From NCBI GenBank assembly GCA_007124095.1, contig SLFU01000061.1:1-55021 (forward strand): 55,021 nt of DNA, read 5' to 3'. Positions 1 through 10,400 of this stretch are shown here, piece by piece. The notes beneath the pieces were generated by a model. It made no database searches, had not been told where the DNA came from, and saw only the letters and a program-made list of their open reading frames with translations. Each line of letters begins with the position of its first letter. The stretch's first letter is position 1. The stretch is from Gemmatimonadota bacterium. Its GTDB lineage: Bacteria > Gemmatimonadota > Gemmatimonadetes > Longimicrobiales > Gaopeijiaceae. A program made the translations under genes and the position numbers.

Positions 1-466
1 AGACCTCGGAGAGGATCACGGAAAACTGGACGACCGCCGTGGGAGGATATCCAAGGGTTCTGGAGAGGATCGTCCCCGCCCGCTTCTGCACTCGCTCCAC
101 CACCTCGTGCACATCGTGGTTCCGGGAGATCGAGGTCACCTCCAGAAGGACGTCCGAGGTTCGCCCGGTCCGTTCGGGCAGCTCCACACCGCCTTGGAAC
201 ACCTCCCGTGCGGCTGCCGTGAAGCCCATCCGAGCGAGATAACCCGGGACCTCCCCCGAATCAGGCAGCTGGAGCGAGGGTCGCGTCCCCGTTCGGTCTT
301 CTACGACCCGTCCGACTCCGAGCAGCCCGACCATCCCCACCGGATCTACCCACCGCAGCCGCCTGGCATCCAGGAGCACCTTCTCATCGTCCAGCTCGAC
401 GAGCCCGCTCAGGAGCTGATCCAGCGTCCGGTAGTCGAGAGACGAGGGCACAGGCACCACCCTCAC
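1..466 (-). CDS. STAS-like / HATPase-like regulatory protein, N-terminal part (runs off window)
   Basis: This gene is absent from the ORF track because it starts with GTG and leaves the window at the left edge. The GTG at 466 overlaps the TGA of the PfkB gene (GTGA), which suggests translational coupling. The translated start reads VRVVPVPSSLDYRTLDQLLS and is followed by LLDARRLRWVDPVGMVGLL and, further on, YLARMGF, a pattern like a STAS-type anti-anti-sigma domain. After about 135 residues comes VVQFSVILSEV, which resembles the first helix of GHKL/HATPase anti-sigma kinases (the N-box region, ending in SEV.QN). I infer a fused STAS plus ATPase regulator of the Spo0F/RsbW type. The N-box asparagine and the ATP-binding G boxes lie outside the window, so the ATPase part is not proven. 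Confidence 0.6.
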   Translation of the reverse strand, partial: MRVVPVPSSLDYRTLDQLLSGLVELDDEKVLLDARRLRWVDPVGMVGLLGVGRVVEDRTGTRPSLQLPDSGEVPGYLARMGFTAAAREVFQGGVELPERTGRTSDVLLEVTSISRNHDVHEVVERVQKRAGTILSRTLGYPPTAVVQFSVILSEV

Positions 467-1476
467 GAGCGCGCCACCCCCGGATCGACCCTGCCCATGA
501 GGTGGAGGCCTAGTCCCCGAGCTCCCAGATGTTGAACATTTCGAGCCGCCATCCGATTGGCCTCACCCATCGCGCCCTCCAACGAGTCTCCCGAAAGCAG
601 CCGGGCGAAGCAGGTTGCACCCCACACGTCCCCACACCCGGTCGGGTCCCCGCTGCGGAGCTCCAGCTCCACCTCCACCCGGCCACTCCGAGCCGCTCCC
701 GGCACCGCCATCCTCCCCCGACCCTCCGGCCACGAAAATGGCTCCGGAGAAAAGGCGGGAGACGCCACGTAAGCTGCCCCGCGGGGACCCATCGTGACAC
801 TGATCAGCTTGAGATCGGCGCCCACGGCTTCGGCCGCCAGCCTCCACGGGTCTCCGTGCGTATGCCCGAGGAGCTCGAACTCGCTCTCGTTCATCTGAAC
901 GACGTCGAAGGAGTGAAGCCATTCCGCCCAGTGAGGGAGGGGCCGGGGAATTCGGTCGCCATGACGTCCGATTCCCAGGAAGAGGGAGTGGAGATCCGCG
1001 TAAATCGGTCCGTCGAAGGCTGTCTTGATGCGGAGTGCCGTCTCCAGCTCCATCTCGAAGCCCGAGATGAAATTCACGTAGAGCGCATCGCAGCCGTCCA
1101 GGAAAGGCTCCAGCGCGGACCAACTCCAGGGAGGAACCCCTCCGGTCAACCGCTCGGTCTGGCGAACCTGCCCCTGGTAGCGAAGCTCCACCCGATTGTT
1201 CGGCTCCGGCACCACCCGAATCCCCGGCGCCACCTGGACCCGTTCGAGCTCCCCCAGAAAGGCAAAGGCCTCCTCCGCCAGATCCTCCCCTACCTGGATC
1301 AGCGGACGCACGCGCCACCCCTCGGGAAGGAGGACGTTCAGGGCCTCGAGGGCGTAGCCGATCCCCCCCCACTCCTCCAGCGGCTCGCTCCGGACGTCGC
1401 GGTGATGGATGCTGTCCCAGACCAGAGTGCCAAGGACCCCCAGGGTCCGCGGATCGCCGTCGGGAGCCTCGGTCAT
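463..1476 (-). CDS. PfkB/ribokinase-family carbohydrate kinase
   Basis: The 337-residue protein belongs to the PfkB family of sugar and nucleoside kinases, which phosphorylate a hydroxyl using ATP. The N-terminus LGVLGTLVWDSI is the family's first strand, and GGIGYALEAL matches the GG-x-x-N-x-A substrate region with the asparagine replaced. The C-terminal signature is DPTGCGDVWGATC, a version of DTxGAGD with the catalytic aspartate kept and alanine changed to cysteine. LISVTMGPRGAAYV is the usual strand before the ATP site. The substrate cannot be read from sequence. The ATG at 1476 lies 12 bases after the lepA stop, and the stop overlaps the start of the STAS-like gene, so the three are probably co-transcribed. 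Confidence 0.85.
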   Translation of the reverse strand: MTEAPDGDPRTLGVLGTLVWDSIHHRDVRSEPLEEWGGIGYALEALNVLLPEGWRVRPLIQVGEDLAEEAFAFLGELERVQVAPGIRVVPEPNNRVELRYQGQVRQTERLTGGVPPWSWSALEPFLDGCDALYVNFISGFEMELETALRIKTAFDGPIYADLHSLFLGIGRHGDRIPRPLPHWAEWLHSFDVVQMNESEFELLGHTHGDPWRLAAEAVGADLKLISVTMGPRGAAYVASPAFSPEPFSWPEGRGRMAVPGAARSGRVEVELELRSGDPTGCGDVWGATCFARLLSGDSLEGAMGEANRMAARNVQHLGARGLGLHLMGRVDPGVARS

Positions 1477-1488
1477 CGGCGAGTCAGA

Positions 1489-3288
1489 TCAGTCATCGAG
1501 GGATAGCACGGCCAGGAACGCCTCCTGCGGGATGTCGACCGACCCCACCTGCTTCATGCGCTTCTTCCCCTCCCTCTGCTTTTCGAGGAGCTTGCGCTTG
1601 CGGGTGACATCCCCCCCGTAACACTTGTCGGTAACGTTCTTTCGTACCGGCCGAACGTTCTCGCGAGCCACCACGCGATTCCCGATGGCCGCCTGCAGCG
1701 CAACGAGGAACTGCTGGCGGGGGATCAGCTCCTGTAGCCGCTTGACCAGCTCGCGCCCGTAGCTCTCCGCCTTGCCCCGGTGGATGATTACCGAGAAGGC
1801 ATCCACCGAGTCACCGTTCACCAGGATGTCGAGGCGCACGAGCTCGTCGGCGCGATAGTCCAGGAACTCGTAGTCGAAGGCCGCGTACCCACGCGTTCCG
1901 CTCTTCAGCTTATCGTAGAAGTCCAGGACGATCTCGGCCAGGGGAAGCTCGTACTCCAACTCCACCCGCTCCTGGTCGAGATACTGCATCCCCTTGAACA
2001 CCCCTCGCCGCTCGTGGGCGAGCTTCTGGACGTTGCCGATGTACTCGGAGGGACAGAGGATGCGCGCCGATACGAAGGGTTCGGCAATGCTTTCGATCGA
2101 TCCCGGGTCCGGCAGATTGGTGGGCGTCTCCACCTGGAGCTCTTCACCGTTGGTGAGTCGGACGTGATACTTCACGTTCGGCACGGTGGTGATGAGGTCC
2201 ACCCCGAATTCACGGCTCAACCGCTCCTGGATGATCTCCATATGGAGCAGCCCCAGAAAGCCGCACCGGAACCCGAAGCCGAGCGCCGCCGAGGTCTCGG
2301 GCTCGAAGCGAAGCGCCGCATCGTTCAGCTTCAGGCGGCCCAACGCGTCCCGGAGCTCCTCGTAGTCCTCGGAGTTCGTGGGATAGAGCCCGGCGAAGAC
2401 CATGGGGCGGGCTTCCTGATATCCCGGAAGGAGCTCGCTCGATCGGTTCTCCGCGTCCAGCACAGTGTCGCCAACCGGAGTATGGGAGACGTCCTTGATC
2501 GCCGCCACGAGATATCCGACCTCCCCCGGGCCGAGCTCGGGCTTCGACACGCGCTTCAGGCGCTGGATCCCCAAGTCGGTGACTTCGTAGACCTCATCGT
2601 GGGACCCGAAGGCGATCGGCATTCCGGGTTTCAGGGTCCCGTCGACCACCCGGACGGATGGAACGGCCCCCAGGTACTGATCGTAGTAGGAGTCGAAGAT
2701 GAGGGCCCGGAGCGGAGCATCGGGATCGCCCTCCGGCGGCGGGACCCGCTCCACCACGGCTTCGAGGATGGGCTCGATTCCGATCCCGTCCTTCGCAGAA
2801 GTCAGGAGAATCGACTCCGGATCGACCCCGAGCAGATCGGCGACTTCCATCCGATGCTTCTCGGGATCGGCCCCGGGCAGGTCGATCTTGTTCAGGACGG
2901 GAATGACCTCGAGGCCCGCGTCGAGGGCGAGGAAGAGATTCGAGAGGGTCTGCGCCTGGACTCCCTGGCTCGCGTCGACAATGAGGAGCGCTCCCTCGCA
3001 CGCGGCGAGGGAACGGGACACTTCATAGGTAAAGTCTACGTGGCCCGGGGTATCGATCAGGTTCAGTACGTACTCCTGGCCGTCCTTGTGCCGGTAAGCC
3101 ATGCGCACGGCGTGGAGCTTGATCGTGATCCCGCGCTCTCGTTCGAGCTCGTTCGAGTCCAGAATCTGCTCCCGCATGCTGCGGGCGTCGATCGTCTCCG
3201 TGACCTCGAGGAGCCGATCGGCCAGAGTGGACTTACCGTGGTCGATGTGCGCCACGATGCAGAAGTTCCGGATGTTCGGAATACGCAC
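1489..3288 (-). CDS. lepA: Elongation factor 4 (LepA), ribosomal back-translocase GTPase
   Basis: LepA is a translational GTPase that acts on stalled or pre-translocation ribosomes. The G motifs are intact: AHIDHGKST (G1), DTPGHVDF (G3) and NKIDLPGA (G4). The C-terminal LepA domain includes [10 protein letters not shown] and ends with [18 protein letters not shown]. The ORF track starts at 3453, but the extra 55 residues are arginine-rich and lack family resemblance. The GTG at 3288 gives [20 protein letters not shown], the normal LepA N-terminus, and 599 residues, the usual length. The PfkB gene follows after 12 bases. The gene is divergent from the gene at 3490, with about 200 bases between them. 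A TATATT on the minus strand near 3395-3400 could be a promoter -10, but no good -35 is visible. Confidence 0.97.
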   Translation of the reverse strand: MRIPNIRNFCIVAHIDHGKSTLADRLLEVTETIDARSMREQILDSNELERERGITIKLHAVRMAYRHKDGQEYVLNLIDTPGHVDFTYEVSRSLAACEGALLIVDASQGVQAQTLSNLFLALDAGLEVIPVLNKIDLPGADPEKHRMEVADLLGVDPESILLTSAKDGIGIEPILEAVVERVPPPEGDPDAPLRALIFDSYYDQYLGAVPSVRVVDGTLKPGMPIAFGSHDEVYEVTDLGIQRLKRVSKPELGPGEVGYLVAAIKDVSHTPVGDTVLDAENRSSELLPGYQEARPMVFAGLYPTNSEDYEELRDALGRLKLNDAALRFEPETSAALGFGFRCGFLGLLHMEIIQERLSREFGVDLITTVPNVKYHVRLTNGEELQVETPTNLPDPGSIESIAEPFVSARILCPSEYIGNVQKLAHERRGVFKGMQYLDQERVELEYELPLAEIVLDFYDKLKSGTRGYAAFDYEFLDYRADELVRLDILVNGDSVDAFSVIIHRGKAESYGRELVKRLQELIPRQQFLVALQAAIGNRVVARENVRPVRKNVTDKCYGGDVTRKRKLLEKQREGKKRMKQVGSVDIPQEAFLAVLSLDD

Positions 3289-3489
3289 GGGGTCATCCCA
3301 GATTGAGCGTCGAAGGAGTGAAAAGCTAATCGGGGTAAGAAGGGGGATCAATCTGCGGGGGGCACGACGACCCTGGCGCGCCCGCACCTCCGAATATACC
3401 CATTCCCTGTCCCATCTCCGTCTCGGGGCCGAGTCGGCGGGCAAGCGCCGCAACTCCTACCGATTTCTTTCCACCGTCAGGATCTCGAC

Positions 3490-4521
3490 ATGAGCCAGCC
3501 GGCCCCGCGAACCTCCTTGGTCCACCTGGTCGTCCTCGTGGCACTAATTGTCGGACCGGGGGCCGTTCCACCCGCACTCCACGCACAGGGGGTCGAAGAG
3601 TCTCTTCTGCAGCTTGCCGAAGATAACGCGAGCCTCTACCTGGAGCCTCTCACCCGTGGGCTCGGGTTCACCATGTCCGGCGGGCTCCTCGACGGCGCAC
3701 GTCCCCTCGGTAGGCTCGGGTTCGACTTCGGCGTCGGCATCACGGGAGCCCTCCCACCCACCTCGGCGAAGAGCTACGAGCCCATCCTCCCGGGGGAGGT
3801 GAGGCTGCACCATCCGACCTTCGGGGACACGGTCTTTTATGACCCCTACCGAATCCAGGGAGGATCGGCCCGCACTCCCACGGTGGCCGGGGATGGTCCC
3901 GGAGCCGTGCTCGAACCGAACGAGGAGTTGCGGGCCGCGCTGGTGGAAGCGGGAATGGATCCGTCCGAGCTGGAGGTCGTCCTGCCGGAGGGGTTCGGCA
4001 TCCCCGTCGTCCCCTTCCCCATTCTGCATGCCTCCCTGGGCCTCGGTCTCGGAACTGAGGCCAGCGTCCGCTTTCTCCCCACCCTCCGCATCGACGACGA
4101 GATCGGTGAGCTCAGGTCGACCGGCTTCGCGGTGCGGCACGCGCTGACGACCTGGTTCACGGCCCCCGTGGACCTGTCACTCGCCATGGGGTTCCAGCGA
4201 CTCGAGGTGGGAGAGTACCTGGAGGTCTCCTCCCGCCAATACGGCCTTCTGGTAGGCCGGGGAATCGGGCCCTTGACCGTTTTCGGGAGCGGGATGCTCC
4301 GGAGTGCTTCGGTGGAGATCGCCTACACGGCGGAGAACCCGGAAAACCACCCAGGTCTGCCGAGTGACGGAGTCCGATTCCGCGTCTCCGAACGGATCCC
4401 ATCCGACACCGCCCTCGGGCTCGGTGCCCGGATCCAGTTCCTCCTCATGAGCCTCTCCGCGCACTACACCGTGGACGACTACCCCCTGTTCTCCCTGAAA
4501 GCCGCATTCGGGATCCCGTGA
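3490..4521 (+). CDS. Predicted outer-membrane beta-barrel protein (DUF6588-like)
   Basis: The protein has 343 residues. It opens with a signal peptide (about residues 1-32, hydrophobic core LVHLVVLVALIVG, cleavage near LHAQG). Then come alternating aromatic and glycine-rich strands such as LGFTMSGGLL, LGRLGFDFGVGI, HASLGLGLGTEASVRFLP and SAHYTVDDYPLFSLKAAFGIP, ending in a strand typical of outer-membrane proteins. Overall it resembles the DUF6588 family of FCB bacteria, whose function is unknown. This family call is from memory of the pattern and is only moderately sure. It lies 16 bases upstream of the DUF58 gene on the same strand. The ATG at 3490 has an AGGA-like site (CAGGATCTCGAC). Confidence 0.7.
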   Translation: MSQPAPRTSLVHLVVLVALIVGPGAVPPALHAQGVEESLLQLAEDNASLYLEPLTRGLGFTMSGGLLDGARPLGRLGFDFGVGITGALPPTSAKSYEPILPGEVRLHHPTFGDTVFYDPYRIQGGSARTPTVAGDGPGAVLEPNEELRAALVEAGMDPSELEVVLPEGFGIPVVPFPILHASLGLGLGTEASVRFLPTLRIDDEIGELRSTGFAVRHALTTWFTAPVDLSLAMGFQRLEVGEYLEVSSRQYGLLVGRGIGPLTVFGSGMLRSASVEIAYTAENPENHPGLPSDGVRFRVSERIPSDTALGLGARIQFLLMSLSAHYTVDDYPLFSLKAAFGIP

Positions 4522-4537
4522 CCCGAGCCATGAAACG

Positions 4538-5485
4538 ATGACATCCGCCTCTACCGCCCGAACCTCGGATCGACGAAAGGACCTCCTCGCGCCCGGGGAG
4601 CTTGCAGCTCTGGGCGGCCTCGAGCTCCTCGTTCATGCTGTGGTGGAAGGATTTCTCACCGGACTTCATCGCTCGCCCCACCGCGGCTTTTCTGCGGAGT
4701 TCGCGGAGCTGAGGGGCTACCGCCCCGGTGACGACCTCCGCCACATCGACTGGCGAATGTATGCTCGCTCCGACCGCTTCTACGTCAAGCAGTTCGAGGA
4801 GGAAACCAACCTCCGGGCACAGATCCTTCTCGATACGAGCGGGTCGATGGGTTGGAGCTCGAAGCCGTCGCTCCTCCCCACGAAGCTCTGGTACGGCCGC
4901 GTTCTGACGGGGGCCATCGCGCTCCTCCTCCTCCGGCAGGGAGACAGAGCTGGGCTGACCCTATTCGACCACGAGATCCGGGACTGGGTGCCCTCGCGAG
5001 GGGGACGCCGTCAATGGAGGGAGATCGTCCGAGCCCTCCACGACCTCGAGGCTTCCGGGTCGACCGACGCCTCCGGGTCTCTCAGAGAAGTGGCGCTCCG
5101 CCTTCACCGCCGCGGCCTCGTCATCTTGATCTCCGACCTCCTCCTCGATCCTGAGGAGACGCTCAGGGCGCTGCGGTACCTGCGTCACCGACAACACCAG
5201 GTCATCGTCTTCCATCTCATGGACCCCGGCGAGCGCGATCTCTCCGGGGCCGGCGACGTGCGATTCCGGGATCCGGAGACCGGCGAAGACGTACAGGTCG
5301 ATGTGGCGGAGGTGCGAGGGAAATACCGAGAGGCGGTGGAGCGAGCGATCGAGGAGTGGCGACGCGCCCTCCGCCCCGGAGGAATCCGATATCACGTCGT
5401 CGATACCTCTCGACCCCTTGGCTCGGTCCTCCGCACCCTCCTGGGAAGGCAGCCGGGTTCGGGCGACAGGTCCAGGACCAGCTGA
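4538..5485 (+). CDS. DUF58 domain protein (von Willebrand A-like)
   Basis: The 315-residue protein has the DUF58 core: SAEFAELRGYRPGDDLRHIDW near residues 50-70, followed by a vWA fold whose metal site motif is LLDTSGSMGW (D-x-S-x-S). DUF58 proteins usually work with a MoxR AAA+ ATPase and BatA/BatB-type proteins at the cell membrane, in processes such as envelope stress tolerance and surface assembly. No MoxR gene is visible in this window, so that partner would have to be elsewhere. The stop at 5485 is 4 bases before the GTG of the BatA-like gene, so the two are very likely co-translated. Confidence 0.9.
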   Translation: MTSASTARTSDRRKDLLAPGELAALGGLELLVHAVVEGFLTGLHRSPHRGFSAEFAELRGYRPGDDLRHIDWRMYARSDRFYVKQFEEETNLRAQILLDTSGSMGWSSKPSLLPTKLWYGRVLTGAIALLLLRQGDRAGLTLFDHEIRDWVPSRGGRRQWREIVRALHDLEASGSTDASGSLREVALRLHRRGLVILISDLLLDPEETLRALRYLRHRQHQVIVFHLMDPGERDLSGAGDVRFRDPETGEDVQVDVAEVRGKYREAVERAIEEWRRALRPGGIRYHVVDTSRPLGSVLRTLLGRQPGSGDRSRTS

Positions 5486-5489
5486 GCCC

Positions 5490-7457
5490 GTGGGCTTCCT
5501 CTCCCCTCTCCTCCTCCTCGGGCTCGCGGCCCTTGCGATCCCGGTCGTCCTGCACCTGATGAAGAGACGGGAAGGTCGGACCGTCGTCTTTCCCGCGCTC
5601 CGCTACCTCACCCGCACGACCCGCGAGCACGCCCGGATCATCCGCCTTCGGCAGATCCTTCTCCTGGCCCTCCGGATGGCGGCCATCCTCCTCCTCGTGC
5701 TCGCCGGGGCCCGTCTGGTGCTTCCACTCGGGGGAGCCGACGCTCCGCCGGCCGGACTCGCGCTGGTCGTGGACAATGGGCTCTCCTCCGGAGCGGTGAT
5801 CGGGGAAGGGCGCGTCCTGGACTCCCTCGTGGCTCGGGGAGAAGCGGCACTCGAGCGAGCGGGCCCCCGGGACCGGATCTGGGTCATCCCCGCCGGGGAA
5901 CCCTGGAGGGCCGTCGTCCCACTTTCTCCGGAGGAAGCGGGGCGAGCACTGGCGGAGCTGGCCCCGACCCACGTCACCCCGGACCTTTCCGCGGCGCTGG
6001 GGCGCGCTCGCTCCCTCCTCGAAGCCGGCGGACCGGAGCCCCGAGAGATCCTTCTCCTCTCGGACCTTCGACCCGAGTCCTTCCCCGCTCCGCCCCCCGA
6101 AGCCGTGGCCTTCGAGACACCGGTTCGGGTGGCCCCTCCCCCTCCGATTCCGGCCCCGAACCGCGGTGTGGGTGAGATCCAGGTCTCCGGAGGTCTCGCG
6201 CCCCGGGTAGGGGATCCCAGCGAGCTGCAAGTCCAACTGGAAGGAGAGGGGGTAGCAGGCGTCACCGTCCGGGTCTATCTCGACGACGAGTTCAGGGGGG
6301 CGGCCCGCACGGGTCCGGACGGGAGCGCGATCTTTCCCCTTCCCCCCTTCCCCGAGGGTTGGGTCCATGGAAGGGTGGAGGCTCCCCCGGACGACCTCCG
6401 CGGCGACGATGTCGGCTACTTCGCGTTTCCCGTCCTCCCCCCCCCGTCGGTCCGGATCGGAGCCTCGAGCTCCCCCTTTCTGATCGACGCCCTCGAAGTG
6501 CTGGCGGATGCGGGTCGAATCCGGCTCATGGAAGGAGACGGAGCGCAGGTTCAGTTCGCCGGCGATGCCTCTCCGGGGGAACTCGGTGCGGCGACCACGG
6601 TCGTGCTGATTCCCCCGGACGAGCCCGCCCTCCTCCCCTCGGCCAATCGGGTTCTGAATGAGCTGCTCCCGGGCTGGCGCCTCGAGGCCGAGCCGGAAGA
6701 GACAGAGGGGCTTCGGTATGTGGAAGGGGGAGCGCTGGGGAGCGTCGCTCAGGCCCGGATCGAGGTCCGGAGAGCCTACCGGATCGTGCCGAGCGACGCC
6801 GGCTCCGAACCGGTCGCGCTCCTCAACCTGTCCGACGGGTCCACCTGGCTGGCCGAGGCCCGGAACGACGGCCGAAGGGTCCTCATCCTGGGCTCCCCCC
6901 TCGCCCCCGAAGCCTCCGACCTTCCGACCTCGGCTGCGATGCTCCCCCTGATCGATCGATTGACCACCCCCGCCGGAGCGAGCTTATTCGAGGGAGAGCT
7001 CCCGGCCGGAACCCCGCTCACTCCGCCCGAGGAAGCCGCGGCGATCCGCCTTCCGGACGGAACCCGGAGGACGCCCGAAGGTATGTCGGCCTTCGTCGAG
7101 ACCGGGAGGGCAGGCATCGTTCAAGTGCTCGGACCCGACGACCAGATCCTTCGCCTCTATGCGATCAACTCTCGGACCCCGAGCTCCACCGGGTCCCTCA
7201 CGCCCGAAGGCCTGGTGGCGCGGCTGGGACCGGCGTGGGCCCGCGTGAGCGTGGAGGATCCCTGGCCAGGGGCGCTCCTGGCGGACCGTCGGGGGCGGGA
7301 GGTGTGGCGTCCCCTCCTCGTGGCGCTCCTCCTGGTCCTTCTCGCGGAGGGTTGGCTCGCGAGCTCGGGGGCGGCGCGGAGCCGGCCGTCCAGGATCCGC
7401 GGGGAACCGCGCCAGGAACCGAAGCATACGATGGCATCGCGAACGAGGGCTCCTTGA
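5490..7457 (+). CDS. BatA-like membrane protein with degenerate vWA region
   Basis: The ORF track begins at 5301, inside the DUF58 gene. The GTG at 5490 gives the typical BatA N-terminus VGFLSPLLLLGLAALAIPVV with LHLMKRREGRTVVFPALRYL, so this start is preferred (655 residues). Two membrane helices fall at about residues 3-20 and 55-77, and one more lies near the C-terminus (PLLVALLLVLLAEGWL). The long periplasmic part contains a vWA-like stretch around LALVVDNGLSSG, where the first serine of D-x-S-x-S is replaced, so metal binding may be lost. It probably forms an envelope complex with the DUF58 protein. Its TGA overlaps a TTG start for mfd. Confidence 0.85.
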   Translation: MGFLSPLLLLGLAALAIPVVLHLMKRREGRTVVFPALRYLTRTTREHARIIRLRQILLLALRMAAILLLVLAGARLVLPLGGADAPPAGLALVVDNGLSSGAVIGEGRVLDSLVARGEAALERAGPRDRIWVIPAGEPWRAVVPLSPEEAGRALAELAPTHVTPDLSAALGRARSLLEAGGPEPREILLLSDLRPESFPAPPPEAVAFETPVRVAPPPPIPAPNRGVGEIQVSGGLAPRVGDPSELQVQLEGEGVAGVTVRVYLDDEFRGAARTGPDGSAIFPLPPFPEGWVHGRVEAPPDDLRGDDVGYFAFPVLPPPSVRIGASSSPFLIDALEVLADAGRIRLMEGDGAQVQFAGDASPGELGAATTVVLIPPDEPALLPSANRVLNELLPGWRLEAEPEETEGLRYVEGGALGSVAQARIEVRRAYRIVPSDAGSEPVALLNLSDGSTWLAEARNDGRRVLILGSPLAPEASDLPTSAAMLPLIDRLTTPAGASLFEGELPAGTPLTPPEEAAAIRLPDGTRRTPEGMSAFVETGRAGIVQVLGPDDQILRLYAINSRTPSSTGSLTPEGLVARLGPAWARVSVEDPWPGALLADRRGREVWRPLLVALLLVLLAEGWLASSGAARSRPSRIRGEPRQEPKHTMASRTRAP

Positions 7458-10400
7458 AATCGGGAGCCTCTCCGGACCCTCCACACCCCTCGGACCAGAT
7501 CGTACCCGTGCCCACCCGACACCATCCCGTCCTCGAGTCCCTCCTCTCCACTCCACTCCTGGAGGAGCTGCAGGCGCGGCTCCCCGAGCGGGGACAAGGC
7601 CTGACCGTGGGTGGCAACGTCGGGTCAGCCGGCTCGGCGTTGGCGGCCGCATTGCACCAGGTGCATCCGAAGCGGATCTTCGTGGCCGTCGCCCGGGACC
7701 CGGATCAGGCCGCCCGGATCGAGGCTGACCTCGAGTCACTCCTTGGAGGAGGCGTTCCGCACCTCTTTCCCCAGGACGAGACCCGGTTCTATTCCGACGA
7801 GGAGCCCGACCCCCGCATCGCTGGCCTCAGGGTGGAGGCGGTCGAGGCCCTCCTCGGCGGCCGGAGTCGGATCTTCGTGACGACGACCAGGGCGCTGCAG
7901 GAGCGGATGGGGATGCCCGACCGGCTCGCCCAGTTGAGACTCGAGCTGGAGGTGGGCGACGAGATCGGCTTCTCCCTTCTCGTCGAGGAGCTCGAGGCCC
8001 TGGGATATCGCAGGGCTCCCCTGGTCCAGGAGGCCGGGGAGTTCGCGGTCCGGGGGGGGCTGGTGGACGTGTTTTCCCTCGGGATCCCCGATCCGGTCCG
8101 GATGGAGTTCTGGGGTGACGAGATCTCGTCGATTCGACCCTTCGAGGTGAGTGACCAGCGCTCCACCGGGGAGATCGAAGCCGTCCACATCCTTCCCGCG
8201 GCCTTCCGGAAGACCAGCGACTCCGGCCGGACGGTGAGTCGCAGCTTTCTCGAGGTCCTCCCGCTCGACACCGTCGTGCTGGGTTTCGGGGGAGCTCACT
8301 GGGAGCACGCGTTCCAGCGGAACTGGTCTCGAGCGTGGACCCTGCGGGCCGAGCGGGCAGAGGAGCAGGCGGACCTTCCACCGCCCGAGGAGATCCTCCT
8401 CCCAGCGGACGAGGCGCTCGAGGGAATGAGGGGCCGACCACTCCTCCGGATCCTGGAGGATCCGGACCAGGAGTGGTCCCTCGGCGTCACCACCCCACCG
8501 CCCTTCGAGCGCAACATGGCCCGCCTCTCCGCGTTCCTGCGGGAGGAGGCAGCGCGCGGCGCCCGCACCCTGGTCCTGTGCGACAACGAAGGCCAGGTCG
8601 AGCGACTCGAGGAGCTCCTGTCCGATTCCTTCGGTGGCCGGCCCCCTCCCGGGGTGCAGGTGGGAGTCGGCAGCGTCGAAGCCGGATTCCGGATCGCCTC
8701 CGATCCCCCTCTGAACGTCCTGACGGACCATGAGATCTTCCAGAGGAGCCGCCGGATCCGGTCGGGCAGACGGTTCCAGGGAGCCATGGCCCTCGAGAGC
8801 GTGGCGCAGCTCTCTCCGGGAGACTACGTGGTTCATATGGACCATGGAATCGGGCGCTTCCACGGGCTGGAGAGGATCGAAGTGGGCGGTGAGGACCTCG
8901 AGGTGCTGGCCATCGAGTACACGGACCAGGAGATCCTGAGGGTCCCCGTCTACCGTCTGGACCTCGTCGAGCGCTGGGTCGGCCCGAGCGACGACGCGGA
9001 GCCGCCCTCGGTCCATCGCATCGGAGGGAAACGCTGGAAGACCCTCAAGCGGAAGACCGAGGAAGCGGTCGAACGAATGACCCAGGAGCTGCTCGAGCTC
9101 TACGCCGAGCGGGAGCTGGCCGAGGGCTTTTCCTTCTCCCCGGACTCGAAGTGGCAGAAGGAGATGGAGGCGGCCTTTCTCTACGAGGACACGCCGGACC
9201 AGCGGAGGGCGACCGAAGAGGTCAAGAAAGACATGGAATCCCCCCGTCCCATGGATCGGCTCGTTTGCGGCGACGTCGGATTCGGGAAGACCGAGGTGGC
9301 GATCCGAGCCGCATTCAAGGCGATCCAGGATGGGAAACAGGTAGCCGTTCTCGCTCCCACTACGATCCTCGTGGAGCAGCACGGTCGAACCTTCGGCGAA
9401 CGGTTGGCCGATTTTCCGGTCCGGATCGAGGCGCTTTCACGCTTCAGGACGGCCCGGGAGCAGGAAGAGATCCGCCTCGCTCTGGAACGCGGGGAGGTGG
9501 ATCTGGTCATCGGCACTCACCGACTCCTTTCGGAGGACATCCGGTTCCGGGAGCTCGGTCTCCTGATCGTCGATGAGGAACAACGGTTTGGTGTGCGGCA
9601 CAAAGAGCGCCTGAAGCAGCTGAGGGCTTCGGTGGATGTCCTCACCCTGACCGCCACTCCGATCCCCCGCACCCTTCAGCTCTCCCTCGCGGGGGTCCGG
9701 AATCTCTCCCTGATCCGCACTCCCCCTCGGGACCGGCTGGCGGTGATCACTCAGTCCATACCATGGAGCGAAGGGCTTCTCTCGGAAGTCATCGGACGCG
9801 AATTGGATCGAGGGGGTCAGGTGTTCTTTCTCCACAATCGGGTCGATACGATCCACAATGTCGCGGCCCGCGTAGAGAGGATGGCTCCCGAGGCGCGTGT
9901 CGGGGTGGCCCACGGCCAGATGCAGGCCAGACCGCTGGACGAGGTGATGCATGCCTTCATCCACGGAGAGCTGGATGTGCTGGTGTGCTCGTCGATCATC
10001 GAGAATGGGCTGGACGTACCAAACGCGAACACCCTGATCGTGGACCAGGCGGATCGGTTCGGCCTCGCGCAGCTCTATCAAATCCGTGGAAGGGTGGGGA
10101 GGTCCGACCGCCGCGCATACTGCTATCTCGTCGTGCCTGATCGAATGACTCCGGACGCACGCCAGCGAATTCAGGTCCTGGAGCGCTATACCGATCTCGG
10201 GAGCGGATACGAAGTCGCTCTGAGGGACCTGGAGATCCGGGGCGCCGGGCACCTGCTCGGATCGGATCAGTCCGGGTTCGCCCAGGCCGTGGGAATGGAC
10301 ACCTACCTTCGCTTACTCGAGAGCGCGGTACGGCGACTCCGCCGAGGGCCGGGCGTGAGCGAAGCCTTCCCCGAGCCCGAGGTGGTCCTTCCCGGATCCG

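Noticed and set aside
39-535. Plus-strand ORFs at the left edge (39-242 and 107-535)
   Set aside because: They are opposite the minus-strand STAS-like gene that has a clear domain pattern; both are shadows.
1780-3306. Plus-strand ORF of 508 codons opposite lepA
   Set aside because: lepA is certain; the opposite frame is a shadow.
7736-9382. Minus-strand ORF of 548 codons opposite mfd
   Set aside because: Antisense shadow of mfd; no recognisable domain.
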